The translations under genes were made by a program, and so were the position numbers. This document shows, piece after piece, positions 7,969-17,344 of a DNA stretch of 64,000 bases. The notes under the pieces are model-generated. The model saw only the letters and a program-made list of their open reading frames with translations, searched no databases and was not told the origin of the DNA. Source of the stretch: CAVSUR01 sp052143655 (GTDB lineage Bacteria > Actinomycetota > Actinomycetes > Streptosporangiales > Streptosporangiaceae); the NCBI GenBank assembly GCA_052143655.1, contig JBKQSL010000045.1:44525-108524 (forward strand), written 5' to 3'. Position 1 is the first letter of the stretch, and the number at the start of each line of letters is the position of its first letter.

Positions 7969-9108
7969 TCAGCGGCCGTTGAAGGCGTCACGCAGCCGGG
8001 AGAAGAAGCCATGCTGCCCGGGCGCGAACCGGCCGGGGGGCGATTCCTCGCCGCGCAGCCGGGCCAGCTCGCGCAGCAGGCCCTCCTGCTCGGCGTCCAG
8101 CTTGCTCGGCGTCTCCACGGTCACGTGGATCATCAGGTCGCCCCGGCCCTGTGCGTTCAGGTGCGCCGTGCCCTGCCCGTACAGCGGGATCGCCTGCCCG
8201 GACTGGGTGCCCGGCCGGATGTCGATCTCGGCCGGGCCGTCGAGGGTCTGCACCTTCAGCGTGGCGCCGAGGGCCGCCGCCACCATCGGGATGGTGACCG
8301 TGCAGTGCAGGTCGTCACCCGCCCGCTCGAAGATCGGGTGCGGCCGCTGGATGATCTCCAGGAAAAGGTCGCCGGGCGGGCCGCCGCCCGGCCCGGTCTC
8401 GCCCTCGCCCGCCAGCTGGATGTGCGTGCCGTCCTCCACGCCCGCCGGGATCCGGACCTTGATCGTGCGCCGGGTGCGGACCCGGCCGTCCGCGTCGCAC
8501 TCCGGGCACGGCCGCCGGATCACGGTGCCGTAGCCGCCGCAGCCCGGGCACGGCCGCGAGGTCATCACCTGGCCGAGGAACGAACGGGTGACCTGGTTCA
8601 CCTCACCGCGTCCGTGGCAGACCTCGCAGGTCGTGGGGTGCGTGCCGGGCGCGGTGCCCTCGCCGGAGCAGGTCGGGCAGACCACCGCGGTGTCGATGGT
8701 CAGGTCCCGGGTGGTACCGAACGCGCATTCAGACAAGTCCAGCTCGACCCGGATGGTGGCGTTGCGGCCCCGGCGGGCCCGGCTGCGCGGCCCGCGGGCA
8801 GCGCCGCCACCGCCGAAGAACGCGTCCATGATGTCGCTGAACGGGAAGCCGGGCCCGAACCCGCCCGGCCCCGCACTGGCGCCGCCGCGCGGCGCGAACG
8901 GGTCAGCGCCCAGGTCGTACATCTGCCGCTTCTCCGGATCGGAGAGCACCTCGTAGGCCTGGTTGATGTCCTTGAACCGCTCCTGCGTCTGCGGGTCCGG
9001 GTTGACGTCAGGATGCAGTTCCCTGGCCAGCCGCCGGTACGCCTTCTTGATCTCGTCGGCGTCAGCATCCCGGCGGACGCCGAGCGTCGCGTAGTAGTCG
9101 TTTGCCAC
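7969..9108 (-). CDS. dnaJ: chaperone DnaJ (DnaJ2 type, linked to hrcA)
   Basis: 379 residues. The J domain is at 1-70 with HPD at about 33-35 (ARELHPDVN). A short G/F-rich region follows, then four zinc-finger repeats CPTCSGEG, CEVCHGRG, CPGCGGYG and CPECDADG at about 135-210. The last departs slightly from CxxCxGxG. The C-terminal substrate-binding domain (GVEDGTHIQLAGEGE, GDLFLEI) comes next. It is the Hsp40 cofactor of DnaK. This copy sits 8 bp after hrcA and so should share its CIRCE-controlled transcript, separate from any dnaK-grpE-dnaJ1 operon. Confidence 0.95.
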   Translation of the reverse strand: MANDYYATLGVRRDADADEIKKAYRRLARELHPDVNPDPQTQERFKDINQAYEVLSDPEKRQMYDLGADPFAPRGGASAGPGGFGPGFPFSDIMDAFFGGGGAARGPRSRARRGRNATIRVELDLSECAFGTTRDLTIDTAVVCPTCSGEGTAPGTHPTTCEVCHGRGEVNQVTRSFLGQVMTSRPCPGCGGYGTVIRRPCPECDADGRVRTRRTIKVRIPAGVEDGTHIQLAGEGETGPGGGPPGDLFLEIIQRPHPIFERAGDDLHCTVTIPMVAAALGATLKVQTLDGPAEIDIRPGTQSGQAIPLYGQGTAHLNAQGRGDLMIHVTVETPSKLDAEQEGLLRELARLRGEESPPGRFAPGQHGFFSRLRDAFNGR

Positions 9109-9116
9109 GCCGGTCC

Positions 9117-10130
9117 CTACTGTTCTGCCAGGATCTGGCCCACGTACCGTGCCACTGCGCGCACCGCTCCCATCGCCGTCGGGTAGTCCATCCGGGTCGG
9201 CCCGAGCACGCCGAGCTTGGCCAGCTGCTGGTCACCCGATCCGTACCCGGCGGCGACCAGCGACGTGCTGCGCAGTCCCTGAACCTCATTCTCCGCGCCG
9301 ATCCGCACGGTCAGCGTGTCCTCGTCGGAGGATTCGCCGAGCAGCCGGATCAGCACCACCTGCTCCTCCAGCGCCTCCAGGACCTCGTGCATCCCGCGGG
9401 AGAAGTCGCCAGGGGCGAGGTTGGCTGCACCGCCGACGACGACCCGCTCCTCGTGCCGTTCGACCAGAGTCTCCAGGATTACGGAGAATATCGCCGCCGC
9501 ATTGGCCCGCTCGCCCGGCATGACCCGTTCGGGCAGCTCGGCGACGACCGAGGCAACCTCAGTCAGCCTGCGCCCGTCGAGGCAGGCGTTGAGCACCGCG
9601 CGCAGCTGGGTGATCGACTCCTCGCCGATGCTGTCCGGCAGCTCGACCATCCGCTGCTCGACCCGCCCGGTGTCGGTGATCAGCACCAGCAGCAGCCGCC
9701 GGTCAGCCAGCGGCACCAGCTCAACGTGCCGGACCGACGACCTGGTCAGCGACGGGTACTGGACCATCGCCACCTGCCTGGTCAGCTGAGCTAGCAGCCG
9801 CACCGTCCGCAGGACCACGTCGTCGAGGTCATAGGCCCCGGCCAGGAAGGTCTCCACCGCGCGCCGCTCGGCCGGGGTGAACGGCTTGATGCCCGACAGC
9901 CGGTCGACGAACAGCCGGTACCCCTTGTCCGTCGGAACCCGCCCGGCGCTGGTGTGCGGCTGGACAATGTAGCCCTGCTCTTCGAGCACGGCCATGTCGT
10001 TGCGGATGGTGGCCGGAGAGACGTCCAGGCTGTGCCGGTCCACGAGGGCTTTCGAGCCGACCGGCTCATGCGAGGACACGTAGTCCTGCACGATGGCGCG
10101 CAAGACCGCTAGCTTCCTGTCGTCAAGCAC
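9117..10130 (-). CDS. hrcA: heat-inducible transcription repressor HrcA
   Basis: 337 residues. The N-terminal winged helix is clear ([58 protein letters not shown]). The GAF-like dimerisation domain follows. GTG 10130 is the right start: GGGAGGGGG lies 6 nt before it, whereas the more upstream GTG at 10151 falls inside the CIRCE operator. HrcA represses chaperone genes by binding CIRCE and here evidently represses itself and dnaJ. Normal length. Confidence 0.95.
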   Translation of the reverse strand: MLDDRKLAVLRAIVQDYVSSHEPVGSKALVDRHSLDVSPATIRNDMAVLEEQGYIVQPHTSAGRVPTDKGYRLFVDRLSGIKPFTPAERRAVETFLAGAYDLDDVVLRTVRLLAQLTRQVAMVQYPSLTRSSVRHVELVPLADRRLLLVLITDTGRVEQRMVELPDSIGEESITQLRAVLNACLDGRRLTEVASVVAELPERVMPGERANAAAIFSVILETLVERHEERVVVGGAANLAPGDFSRGMHEVLEALEEQVVLIRLLGESSDEDTLTVRIGAENEVQGLRSTSLVAAGYGSGDQQLAKLGVLGPTRMDYPTAMGAVRAVARYVGQILAEQ

Positions 10131-10144
10131 GCGCAACCCCCTCC

Positions 10145-10171
10145 CTGGCACTCACATCTCTAGAGTGCCAA
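10145..10171 (-). promoter_or_regulatory. CIRCE operator (HrcA binding site)
   Basis: On the minus strand it reads TTGGCACTC, 9 nt, GAGTGCCAG. This is the 9-9-9 inverted repeat matching the TTAGCACTC-N9-GAGTGCTAA consensus with small deviations at the ends. It lies directly upstream of the hrcA Shine-Dalgarno, so binding would block transcription of hrcA-dnaJ-rsmE. Confidence 0.93.
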
Positions 10172-10276
10172 GTCTATGGGGCGAATGACGCTGGCGGCAC
10201 GCCCGTGCGCCAGTGCCGATTAGGCAGCCGGGGTCATACCGTTTTAGCGTGGATTCATCAGCCGTATAGACGAGGG

Positions 10277-10963
10277 ATGATGACGAGTTATCCATCGCAG
10301 CCGACGCCGGGTCAGCCGACCACGGCCGCGCAGGCCGCCCTGGAGGGTGACCAGGCGGCCGGGAGCTGGCCGCTGGCATCGGTGCCGGATGACTGGCCAG
10401 ATGGCGGGCCTGCCCCGCACCGGCCCGCGGCCGGCCCCGCGCCATTCCTGCATCCCGATCCCGTCACCGGCCCGCAGCCGGTCGCTGGCCTGCAGCCGGT
10501 CACCGGGCCGCACCTGGTCCAGGCGGTCGGCGCGGCGGGCCCGCCGGCCCCGGACGGATCCGGCCGGCCTGATCCGGGCGCGGCGGCCGGGACCGGCGGG
10601 CGGCTGCCCGCGGCCGAGGCGGACTGCCGCTGGGCGATGCTCAGCTACCTGGGCATCCCGTTCTTCAGCTTCGTGCCGCCGCTGGCTGTGTACCTGATCA
10701 GGCTGCGCACGCCGTTCAGCCGCCGGCATGCGGCCCAGGCGCTGAACCTGGCCATCACCATCCTGCTCTACAACCTGTCGGCCGTGATCATCGGCGGCGT
10801 GCTGGCGCTGGACGCGCTGCGGACCGCGCTGCTGATCGTGACGCCGGTCACGGCGGCCCTGTGGCTGGTGGCGCTGGCCTACCTGGCGCGCTGCGCCCTG
10901 GACGCCGGCCGCGGCGAGTTCCGCCCGATCCCGGCCTGGCTCTGCGCCACGCTCGTGCACTGA
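10277..10963 (+). CDS. DUF4870-type membrane protein
   Basis: 228 residues from ATG 10277 (two consecutive ATG codons, preceded by GAGGG). The first 115 residues are disordered and P/A/G-rich with GPQPV-type repeats. The C-terminal 110 residues carry the DUF4870 pattern: a polar helix RWAMLSYLGIPFFSFVPPLAVYLI, then RRHAAQALNLAITILLYN, then two further hydrophobic helices. Function unknown; such proteins are small integral membrane proteins. It is divergent from hrcA and convergent with hemW, 30 bp apart. Confidence 0.75.
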   Translation: MMTSYPSQPTPGQPTTAAQAALEGDQAAGSWPLASVPDDWPDGGPAPHRPAAGPAPFLHPDPVTGPQPVAGLQPVTGPHLVQAVGAAGPPAPDGSGRPDPGAAAGTGGRLPAAEADCRWAMLSYLGIPFFSFVPPLAVYLIRLRTPFSRRHAAQALNLAITILLYNLSAVIIGGVLALDALRTALLIVTPVTAALWLVALAYLARCALDAGRGEFRPIPAWLCATLVH

Positions 10964-10993
10964 CCGCTCGCGCAGTGACGGTGGCTGGCTGGC

Positions 10994-12214
10994 CTAGTCA
11001 GTCAGGCCGCGGATCACCGCGTCGGCCAGCAGGCGGCCGCGGCCGGTCAGCACCACCCGGCCGGCATCGAGCGCGGCCGGATCAGCCAGGCCGTCAGCAG
11101 CGGCGGCCGCGGCCGCGGCCCGGCGCGCCGGGGCCAGCTCGGTCACCGGACAGCCGGCGGCGAGCCGGGTGCGCAGCATGATCTGCTCGGTCCGGCGCTC
11201 GCCGGCGGTGAGGATCTCCCGTCCCTGCCCAGGGCTGGCGCCCGCCGCCAGCCGCTGCGCGTAGGCGGCCGGATGCCGCACGTTCCACCAGCGGGTCCCG
11301 CCGACGTGACTGTGCGCCCCCGGGCCCACTCCCCACCAGTCGCCGCCGGTCCAGTACAGCAGGTTGAGCCGGCACTGCGCGCTTGGCGAGGCGGCCCAGT
11401 TGGACAGCTCGTACCAGCGCAGGCCCCGGCGGGACAGCAGGTCGTCGGCAGCGAGGTAGCGGTCGGCCATCGCGTCGTCGTCCGGGGGCGGCAGCTCGCC
11501 GCGCCGGATCCGCGCCGCCAGCCGGGTGCCGTCCTCGACGATGAGCGCGTAGGCCGAGATATGGTCCGGGCCGGCGTCGGCCGCGGCCTGCACCGATTCC
11601 AGCCAGTCCTGGTCGCTCTCCCCCGGCGTGCCGTAGATGAGGTCCAGGCTGACGTGCTCGAACCCGGCCGCGCGGGCCCAGCCGGCGCAGGCCTGCGACC
11701 GTCCTGGCTGATGCACCCGGTCCAGCACGGCGAGCACGTGCGGGACGGCGCTCTGCATGCCCAGCGAGATCCGGGTGAACCCGGCGGCGCGCAGCTGCTC
11801 CAGGCTGGCTGGCGTCACGGTTTCCGGGTTCGCCTCCGCGGTCACCTCGGCGTCCGGGGGCAGGCCGAACTCGGCGTCGATGACAGTCAGGATCGCGCCC
11901 AGGTCAGCGGGCGGCAGCAGGGTCGGCGTGCCGCCGCCGAAGAACACCGCGCTGACCGGCAGGTCCGCGCCGCCCAGCACCCGGCGGGCCAGCCGGATTT
12001 CCGCGATGGCCTGAGCCGGGTAGGCGGCGCGGGAGACGCCCGGGCCGAGTTCGGCGGCGGTATAGGTGTTGAAGTCGCAGTAACCGCACCGCGTCGTGCA
12101 GAACGGCACGTGCACGTACATCCCGAATGGCCGGCTGCCCAGGCCCGCCAGCGCGCTGCCGGGCAGCTGCCCGTCCGCGGGGACCGGAGTTCCCGGTGGC
12201 GGGAGGTTAGGCAC
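10994..12214 (-). CDS. hemW: HemW, radical-SAM heme chaperone
   Basis: 406 residues from GTG 12214. The radical SAM cluster motif is at residues 39-46 (CTTRCGYC, CxxxCxxC). It is followed by VFFGGGTPTLLPP, TAEANPETV, GFTRISLGMQSAVPHVL and a HemN C-terminal domain. HemW is commonly mis-annotated as coproporphyrinogen III oxidase; the CxxxCxxC motif without the HemN fourth cysteine supports the heme-chaperone group. About 30 extra N-terminal residues precede FGMYVHVPFC. It lies in the usual lepA-hemW-hrcA neighbourhood. Confidence 0.92.
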   Translation of the reverse strand: MPNLPPPGTPVPADGQLPGSALAGLGSRPFGMYVHVPFCTTRCGYCDFNTYTAAELGPGVSRAAYPAQAIAEIRLARRVLGGADLPVSAVFFGGGTPTLLPPADLGAILTVIDAEFGLPPDAEVTAEANPETVTPASLEQLRAAGFTRISLGMQSAVPHVLAVLDRVHQPGRSQACAGWARAAGFEHVSLDLIYGTPGESDQDWLESVQAAADAGPDHISAYALIVEDGTRLAARIRRGELPPPDDDAMADRYLAADDLLSRRGLRWYELSNWAASPSAQCRLNLLYWTGGDWWGVGPGAHSHVGGTRWWNVRHPAAYAQRLAAGASPGQGREILTAGERRTEQIMLRTRLAAGCPVTELAPARRAAAAAAAADGLADPAALDAGRVVLTGRGRLLADAVIRGLTD

Positions 12215-12249
12215 TGCGCTGCGCCGCTGCGGAACCGGCCGGGCGCAGC

Positions 12250-12941
12250 TCAGGCACTGGCCTGGCGCAGGACCCGCGCGCCGATCGCGTCCCAGCCGGC
12301 GCCGCGGCCGTCCACTGCCAGCAGCTTGCGCATCAGGCTGGCGTCGCCGTAGAAGGCCCGCATCGACTCGGCCACGCTGACCCGGCTGTCCGGGCGGCGC
12401 AGCAGCGTGACCGCATCCCCGGCACCGACCCCGCCCTCGGTCAGCACGCGCAGGTAGGCCCCGGGACGGCCGGCGTCGGCGAACCGCCGCACCCAGCGTG
12501 ACTCACCGAGCCACGTGGCGAACGTGACGCACGGGATACGCGCGGCGGTGACCTGCACGACCGCCGTGCCCAGCTGCCAGACGTCGCCGATCATGGCGTT
12601 GCTGACGTCGATCCCGCTGGTCGTGACGTTCTCGCCGAACAGGCCGTCTCGCGGCCCAGCTGCCCGGCCCACCAGTCCAGGTCCTCCCGGGCGTAGACGT
12701 AGACCGCCTGCTCGCGCCCGCCGTGGTTGTCGGTATCGGCGCACTCGTCCCCGGCCAGCCCGAGCCAGCCGAGCCGGACCTGGCCCGCCGCCGACCGCTT
12801 GTCGATCGCGCTGCGGCCCATCCGGCCGCCGATCGGCTGGTCGGTGATCACGCCGGTGTTCACGGAGAGCACTCGCCCGCTGATCCCCGGCGCCTGGTGC
12901 GCCCCGGTCTTGTGTTCGTCCGCCGCGAGCCTGCCTGCCAT
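12250..12941 (-). pseudogene. MOSC-domain protein (YiiM-like), frameshifted
   Basis: From ATG 12941 the frame reads MAGRLAADEHKTG, then VLSVNTGVITDQPIGGR, then GDECADTDNHGGREQAVYVY and AREDLDWWAGQLGRE, a normal MOSC N-terminal half. At about 12650 this frame leaves the family sequence, and a different frame takes over with DGLFGENVTTSGIDVSNA, VTAARIPCVTFATWLGE and GRPGAYLRVL to a stop at 12250. Intact homologues have a few residues between LGRE and DGLFGEN, so a deletion of about 7 nt would explain the shift. Expected role is as a pterin-molybdenum cofactor sulfide-carrier domain. Alternatives are a sequencing error or, less likely, programmed frameshifting. Confidence 0.82.
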
Positions 12942-13192
12942 GAGCCGCAGGTTATCCGACAGGCCCGGGAACAGCCTATTCAATTCCCGGCGGCCAGCTC
13001 GGGCCGGCCAGCCAGCCGGCGGATGCGGCCGATCCGGCTTACGGCCGATCCCGGGCGCGCGCGGTGGCGTTACCCTGGAAGCAGAGGCGGCAGAGCGGGC
13101 CGCTGGACGGCCCGCAGCCGGAGCAGGCTGGCGGCCCGCGAGCGGCGCAGGATCGGCGAGCGGGGGCACGGCGATATGGCGGGGCGGACGAG

Positions 13193-13723
13193 ATGACGGC
13201 AGGCGGCTACGGCCAGGCGCAAGCGGCAGGCGGTCACGGTCAGCTGCGCCCCATGCCCGGACCAGGCCCGCTGCGCCCGCCGGGCGGGGGCCAGATGCGG
13301 GCCTCCGATCAGGACCGGGACGCCACTGCCAGCATCCTGCAGACCGCGTTCGCCGAAGGCAGGCTGAGCCAGGACGAATACGAGGACCGGGTTGGCCGCG
13401 CGCTGACGGCGCGGACCTTCGCCGAACTGGACGCGCTGACAGCCGACCTGCCGGGGCGGCGGCCGTTCGGGCCCGCCGCACCGCGGCACACCAACCAGCT
13501 GGCCGTCGCGTCGCTGATCTGCGGGGCGGCGCAGCCGTTCACCGGGATGCTGACCACGATCCCGGCCATCGTCCTCGGCCATATCGCCCGGCATCAGATC
13601 CGCCGCACCGGCGAGGACGGCGCCGGCCTGGCCACCTGCGGACTGGCTCTGGGCTGGGCCGGGGTGGCCATACCGCTGCTGGCCCTGCTGGTGTTCTTCC
13701 TGGTCGTGGTGCGCCTGTTCTAG
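13193..13723 (+). CDS. DUF1707 / DUF4190 membrane protein
   Basis: 176 residues from ATG 13193. After a G/Q/P-rich N-terminus comes the DUF1707 helix pair (MRASDQDRDATASILQTAF, AEGRLSQDEYEDRVGRALTA, TFAELDALTADLP). Then a DUF4190-like two-helix membrane region follows (LAVASLICGAAQPF, IVLGHIARHQIRR, LALGWAGVAIPLLALLVFFL). Such proteins are common in actinomycetes, with no defined function. The frame stays open upstream to 13064 without homology. Same strand as the next DUF4190 gene. Confidence 0.8.
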   Translation: MTAGGYGQAQAAGGHGQLRPMPGPGPLRPPGGGQMRASDQDRDATASILQTAFAEGRLSQDEYEDRVGRALTARTFAELDALTADLPGRRPFGPAAPRHTNQLAVASLICGAAQPFTGMLTTIPAIVLGHIARHQIRRTGEDGAGLATCGLALGWAGVAIPLLALLVFFLVVVRLF

Positions 13724-13982
13724 CCAGCCAGACGGTCCCTGCTCCCGCTAGCCGGGTACCCTGCGCCGGCCGGGGACGCCCGGGCCAGGCCCGCGCCCGC
13801 CCGGTTGCGGCGAAGGATGCACGCGCCGGGCAGCGATCGGGCAAGCTCGCCGGGAGAATAGGACATGGATAAGCGGCGACAGCCGGGGACTAAGGCGGCT
13901 CAGCCGCGGTAGCTGTGCAGTCGGCGAGCACCGGGCGGGCCGGACCGGGACACGCCAACCGCACCACACTGAAGGATCAGGT

Positions 13983-14654
13983 ATGAACTCAGATAACGGC
14001 GAGGACCGAGACACGTCCGGCCAGCCGGGTCAGCCAGGAGAGCCGACCCAGCCAGGCCAGGAAGGCGCCTCCGGGCAGCCGGGCGAAGGCGCACCCGCCC
14101 AGCCGGGCGGGTTCGGGCAGCCGGGCCAGTACCCGCAATACGGCCAGCAGCCCGGCCAGGAAGGCGCGTACGGCCAGCCAGGTCAGTACGGGCAGCAGCC
14201 CGGCCAGGAGAGCCAGTACGGGCAGCCTGGCCCGTACGGGGCGCCAGGCCAGTACCCGCAGTGGGGCCAGGGCCAGCCCGGCCAGTACCCGCCGGCCGGC
14301 CAGTACCCGCCAGGCCAGCAGTACGGCCAGTACCCGCAGTACGGGCCGCAGGGGCAGTATCCGCAGCAGTACGGCCCGTACGGGCCCTACGCCTACGGGC
14401 CGCGGCAGGGCGGCACTAACGGCCTGGCCATCGCCTCGCTCATCCTGGGGCTCGCCCAGATCCTGGTGTGGTTCATCGCCGGCATCCCGGCGATCATCCT
14501 CGGCGCGATCGCGCTGCGGCAGATCCGCGAGCGGGGGCAGGCCGGCCGCGGCATGGCGATCACCGGCATCGTCCTCGGCAGCCTGGGCCTGGTTGTACTG
14601 CTCTTGCTGATCGTCGTCGGCGTCGCCAATTCCGGCAGCTCAGCCGGGCGCTAG
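13983..14654 (+). CDS. DUF4190 membrane protein with Q/G/P/Y-rich repeat domain
   Basis: 223 residues. The first 140 are low-complexity repeats of the [13 protein letters not shown] type. The C-terminal 80 form the DUF4190 core: [56 protein letters not shown]. It is probably a small membrane protein with a cytoplasmic disordered arm. It follows the DUF1707 gene after a 259-bp gap in which I see no convincing gene. The TAG stop overlaps the convergent lepA stop (shared CTAG). Confidence 0.78.
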   Translation: MNSDNGEDRDTSGQPGQPGEPTQPGQEGASGQPGEGAPAQPGGFGQPGQYPQYGQQPGQEGAYGQPGQYGQQPGQESQYGQPGPYGAPGQYPQWGQGQPGQYPPAGQYPPGQQYGQYPQYGPQGQYPQQYGPYGPYAYGPRQGGTNGLAIASLILGLAQILVWFIAGIPAIILGAIALRQIRERGQAGRGMAITGIVLGSLGLVVLLLLIVVGVANSGSSAGR

Positions 14655-16567
14655 CGGCGCTTGTCACCGGCCTGATCGGCCGACAGCGCCGCCACGAACG
14701 CCTCCTGCGGCACCTCCACCCGGCCGATGACCTTCATCCGCCGCTTGCCCTCTTTCTGCTTCTCCAGCAGCTTGCGCTTGCGGGTGATGTCGCCGCCGTA
14801 GCACTTGGCCAGCACGTCCTTGCGCAGCGCCCGGATATTCTCCCGGGCGATGATCCGGGCGCCGATCGCCGCCTGGATCGGTACCTCGAACTGCTGACGC
14901 GGGATGAGTTCCTTCAGCCGCGCGGCCATCGACAGGCCGTAGTCGCGTGCCTTGTCGGTGTGCACGATCTGGCTGAACGCGTCGACCGGCTGTCCCTGCA
15001 GCAGGATGTCGACCTTGACCAGGTCGGCCTCCTGCTCCCCGGCGGGCTCGTAGTCCAGCGAGGCGTAGCCGCGGGTGCGTGACTTCAGCTGGTCGAAAAA
15101 GTCGAAGATGATCTCCCCGAGCGGCATCGTGTAGCGGATCTCCACCCGCTCCGACGACAGGTAGTCCATGCCCAGCAGGACGCCGCGGCGGCCCTGGCAC
15201 AGCTCCATGATCGCGCCGATGTGCTCACTGGGAGCGAGCACAGTGGCCCGCACGACCGGCTCGAAGATATGCGCGATCTTGCCGTCGGGAAACTCGCTGG
15301 GGTTGGTGACGACGATCTCGCGGCCGGACTCGAGGACCACCCGGTACACGACGTTCGGCGCGGTGGAGATCAGCGAGAGGTCGAACTCCCGCTCCAGCCG
15401 CTCCCGGACGATCTCCATGTGCAGCAGGCCGAGGAACCCGCAGCGGAAGCCGAACCCTAGCGCCGTGGAGGTCTCCGGCTCGTAGACCAGGGACGCGTCG
15501 TTCAGCTGGAGCTTGTCCAGCGCATCGCGCAGCTCGGGGTAGTCATCACCGTCCAGCGGGTACAGGCCGGAGAACACCATGGGCCTGGGGTGGGCGTACC
15601 CGGGCAGCGGTTCGGTGGCCGGGCGGGCCGTGGTCGTCACGGTGTCCCCGACCCGGGCCTGCCGGACATTCTTGACTCCAGTGATCAGATAGCCGACCTC
15701 GCCGGCGGCCAGGCCGTCAGACGGCACCGGATCCGGCGAGATGACGCCGACCTCCAGCGTCTCGTGCACCGACTTGGTGGACAGCATCAGGATCTTCTCC
15801 CGGCGGGACAGCCGTCCGTCCATGACCCGCACGTAGGTGACCACGCCGCGGTAGGTGTCATACACCGAGTCGAAGATCAGCGCCCGGGCCGGCGCGTCCG
15901 GATCGCCGCTGGGCGGGGGCACCTGCGCGACGATCTGGTGCAGCAGGTCGGTGACGCCCTCGCCGGTCTTCGCCGAGACCCGCAGCACGTCCGACGGGTC
16001 GCAGCCGATGATCCCGGCCAGCTCGGCGGCGCAGGCATCCGGCTGGGCGGCCGGCAGGTCGATCTTGTTGAGCACCGGGATGATCTGCAGGTCGGCGCCG
16101 AGCGCCAGGTACAGGTTCGCCAGCGTCTGCGCCTCGATGCCCTGGGCCGAGTCAACCAGCAGCACCGCGCCCTCGCACGCGGCCAGCGACCGGGACACCT
16201 CGTAGGTGAAGTCCACGTGACCGGGCGTGTCGATCAGGTTCAGCACGTACTGGGTGCCGTCTTCGCCGCGCCAGGGCAGCCGCACGGCCTGGCTCTTGAT
16301 CGTGATGCCGCGCTCGCGCTCGATGTCCATCCGGTCCAGGTACTGCGCGCGCATCTGGCGGTCGTTCACCACCCCGGTGAGCTGGAGCATGCGGTCAGCG
16401 AGCGTGGACTTGCCGTGGTCGATGTGCGCGATGATGCAGAAGTTGCGCAGCACCGACTGATCGGTGCGCGACGGCACGGGAGCCGCGGCCTCGCCGGCCG
16501 GCCGCACGGCGGCCGGCGGGGTGGCAGCCGGCGGCACGGGTGCCGCCGGCCCGGGCGTGGGTGGCAC
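14651..16567 (-). CDS. lepA: elongation factor 4 (LepA)
   Basis: 638 residues from GTG 16567. The GTPase motifs are complete: [51 protein letters not shown]. The LepA-specific C-terminal domain is present ([20 protein letters not shown]). A 35-residue P/A-rich extension precedes the homologous start, as in other actinobacteria. LepA is a ribosome-bound GTPase affecting initiation and back-translocation. It is divergent from rpsT, and its stop overlaps that of the DUF4190 gene. Confidence 0.96.
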   Translation of the reverse strand: MPPTPGPAAPVPPAATPPAAVRPAGEAAAPVPSRTDQSVLRNFCIIAHIDHGKSTLADRMLQLTGVVNDRQMRAQYLDRMDIERERGITIKSQAVRLPWRGEDGTQYVLNLIDTPGHVDFTYEVSRSLAACEGAVLLVDSAQGIEAQTLANLYLALGADLQIIPVLNKIDLPAAQPDACAAELAGIIGCDPSDVLRVSAKTGEGVTDLLHQIVAQVPPPSGDPDAPARALIFDSVYDTYRGVVTYVRVMDGRLSRREKILMLSTKSVHETLEVGVISPDPVPSDGLAAGEVGYLITGVKNVRQARVGDTVTTTARPATEPLPGYAHPRPMVFSGLYPLDGDDYPELRDALDKLQLNDASLVYEPETSTALGFGFRCGFLGLLHMEIVRERLEREFDLSLISTAPNVVYRVVLESGREIVVTNPSEFPDGKIAHIFEPVVRATVLAPSEHIGAIMELCQGRRGVLLGMDYLSSERVEIRYTMPLGEIIFDFFDQLKSRTRGYASLDYEPAGEQEADLVKVDILLQGQPVDAFSQIVHTDKARDYGLSMAARLKELIPRQQFEVPIQAAIGARIIARENIRALRKDVLAKCYGGDITRKRKLLEKQKEGKRRMKVIGRVEVPQEAFVAALSADQAGDKRR

Positions 16568-16835
16568 AGAATCCGCCAGGTAGTCGTCGGGTCAAGCCGG
16601 TCTGGGATCCGCGGGCGGCCGGGCGCCGGCCAGCCACTGTCAGCCGCGGACCCGGCCAGGCCGGGCAGCGCTGCCCGCTGCGGCAGGGCACTCCGGCGCG
16701 CGCGCAGATCACTGTCGCCGTCTATCGTCGCATGCCGGGGCTGGTGCCCACGCCAGCCGGGCGGCCGTCAGGGAGGCCGGCCGCCGTGATCCGGTCCGCG
16801 GTGGCCCTGTGCCGGACCGTGTTTTCTGCGAGAGT

Positions 16836-16865
16836 TTGAGCGGCTGGCACGATCTCGGATATCCT
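16836..16865 (+). promoter_or_regulatory. candidate housekeeping promoter for rpsT
   Basis: TTGAGC (16836-16841), 18-nt spacer, TATCCT (16860-16865), about 113 bp upstream of the rpsT start. The 411-bp lepA-rpsT gap (16568-16978) otherwise shows no gene. It must also hold the lepA promoter. Confidence 0.4.
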
Positions 16866-16978
16866 TTGGCGTCGGCTGCCTGCATGCCCGCATAGTTCCG
16901 GGTGCGCCCCTGCGGCCTGCGCCCGTGGCCGGGCACGACCCTGACTGACCCTGACAGACTTAGAGCGAGGCATTTCGC

Positions 16979-17251
16979 GTGGCGAACATCAAGTCCCAGA
17001 TCAAGCGCAACAAGCAGAACGAGGCCGCGCACCAGCGGAACAAGGCCGTCAAGTCCGCGCTGAAGACCCACGTCCGCCGGTTCCGCGAGGCCGCCGAGAC
17101 CGGTGACGTCGAGGCTGCGACCGCGGCGATGCGGGCGGCCTCGGTCAAGCTCGACAAGGCCGTGAGCAAGGGCGTCATCCACCGCAACCAGGCCGCGAAC
17201 CGCAAGTCGGCCATCGCCCGGCGCCTGGAGCAGGTCAAGAAGGCCAGCTGA
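16979..17251 (+). CDS. rpsT: 30S ribosomal protein S20
   Basis: 90 residues from GTG 16979. It has the whole S20 pattern: [48 protein letters not shown]. It is highly basic with three long helices. A GAGG Shine-Dalgarno lies about 8 nt before the GTG. The gene stands alone, divergent from lepA and convergent with holA, the usual actinobacterial context. Confidence 0.97.
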   Translation: MANIKSQIKRNKQNEAAHQRNKAVKSALKTHVRRFREAAETGDVEAATAAMRAASVKLDKAVSKGVIHRNQAANRKSAIARRLEQVKKAS

Positions 17252-17262
17252 GCCAGCTCGGT

Positions 17263-17338
17263 CATGCCCGCGCCCGGAGGCGCCGGCCAGGCTCAGCCGG
17301 CATGCCCGCGCCCGGAGGCGCCGGCCAGGCTCAGCCGG
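17263..17338. repeat. perfect 38-bp tandem duplication between rpsT and holA
   Basis: Positions 17263-17300 and 17301-17338 are identical. Each unit contains GCCGGC, 8 nt, GCCGGC, which can fold, so the duplication may also double a terminator hairpin for the convergent rpsT and holA genes. Confidence 0.93.
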
Positions 17339-17344
17339 CCAGGC

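Noticed and set aside
13865..13912. 15-codon basic ORF ([15 protein letters not shown]) with purine-rich upstream sequence
   Set aside because: Too short, no conserved motif known to me, and the hairpin-like GCGGCT-CA-GCCGC inside explains the sequence equally well.
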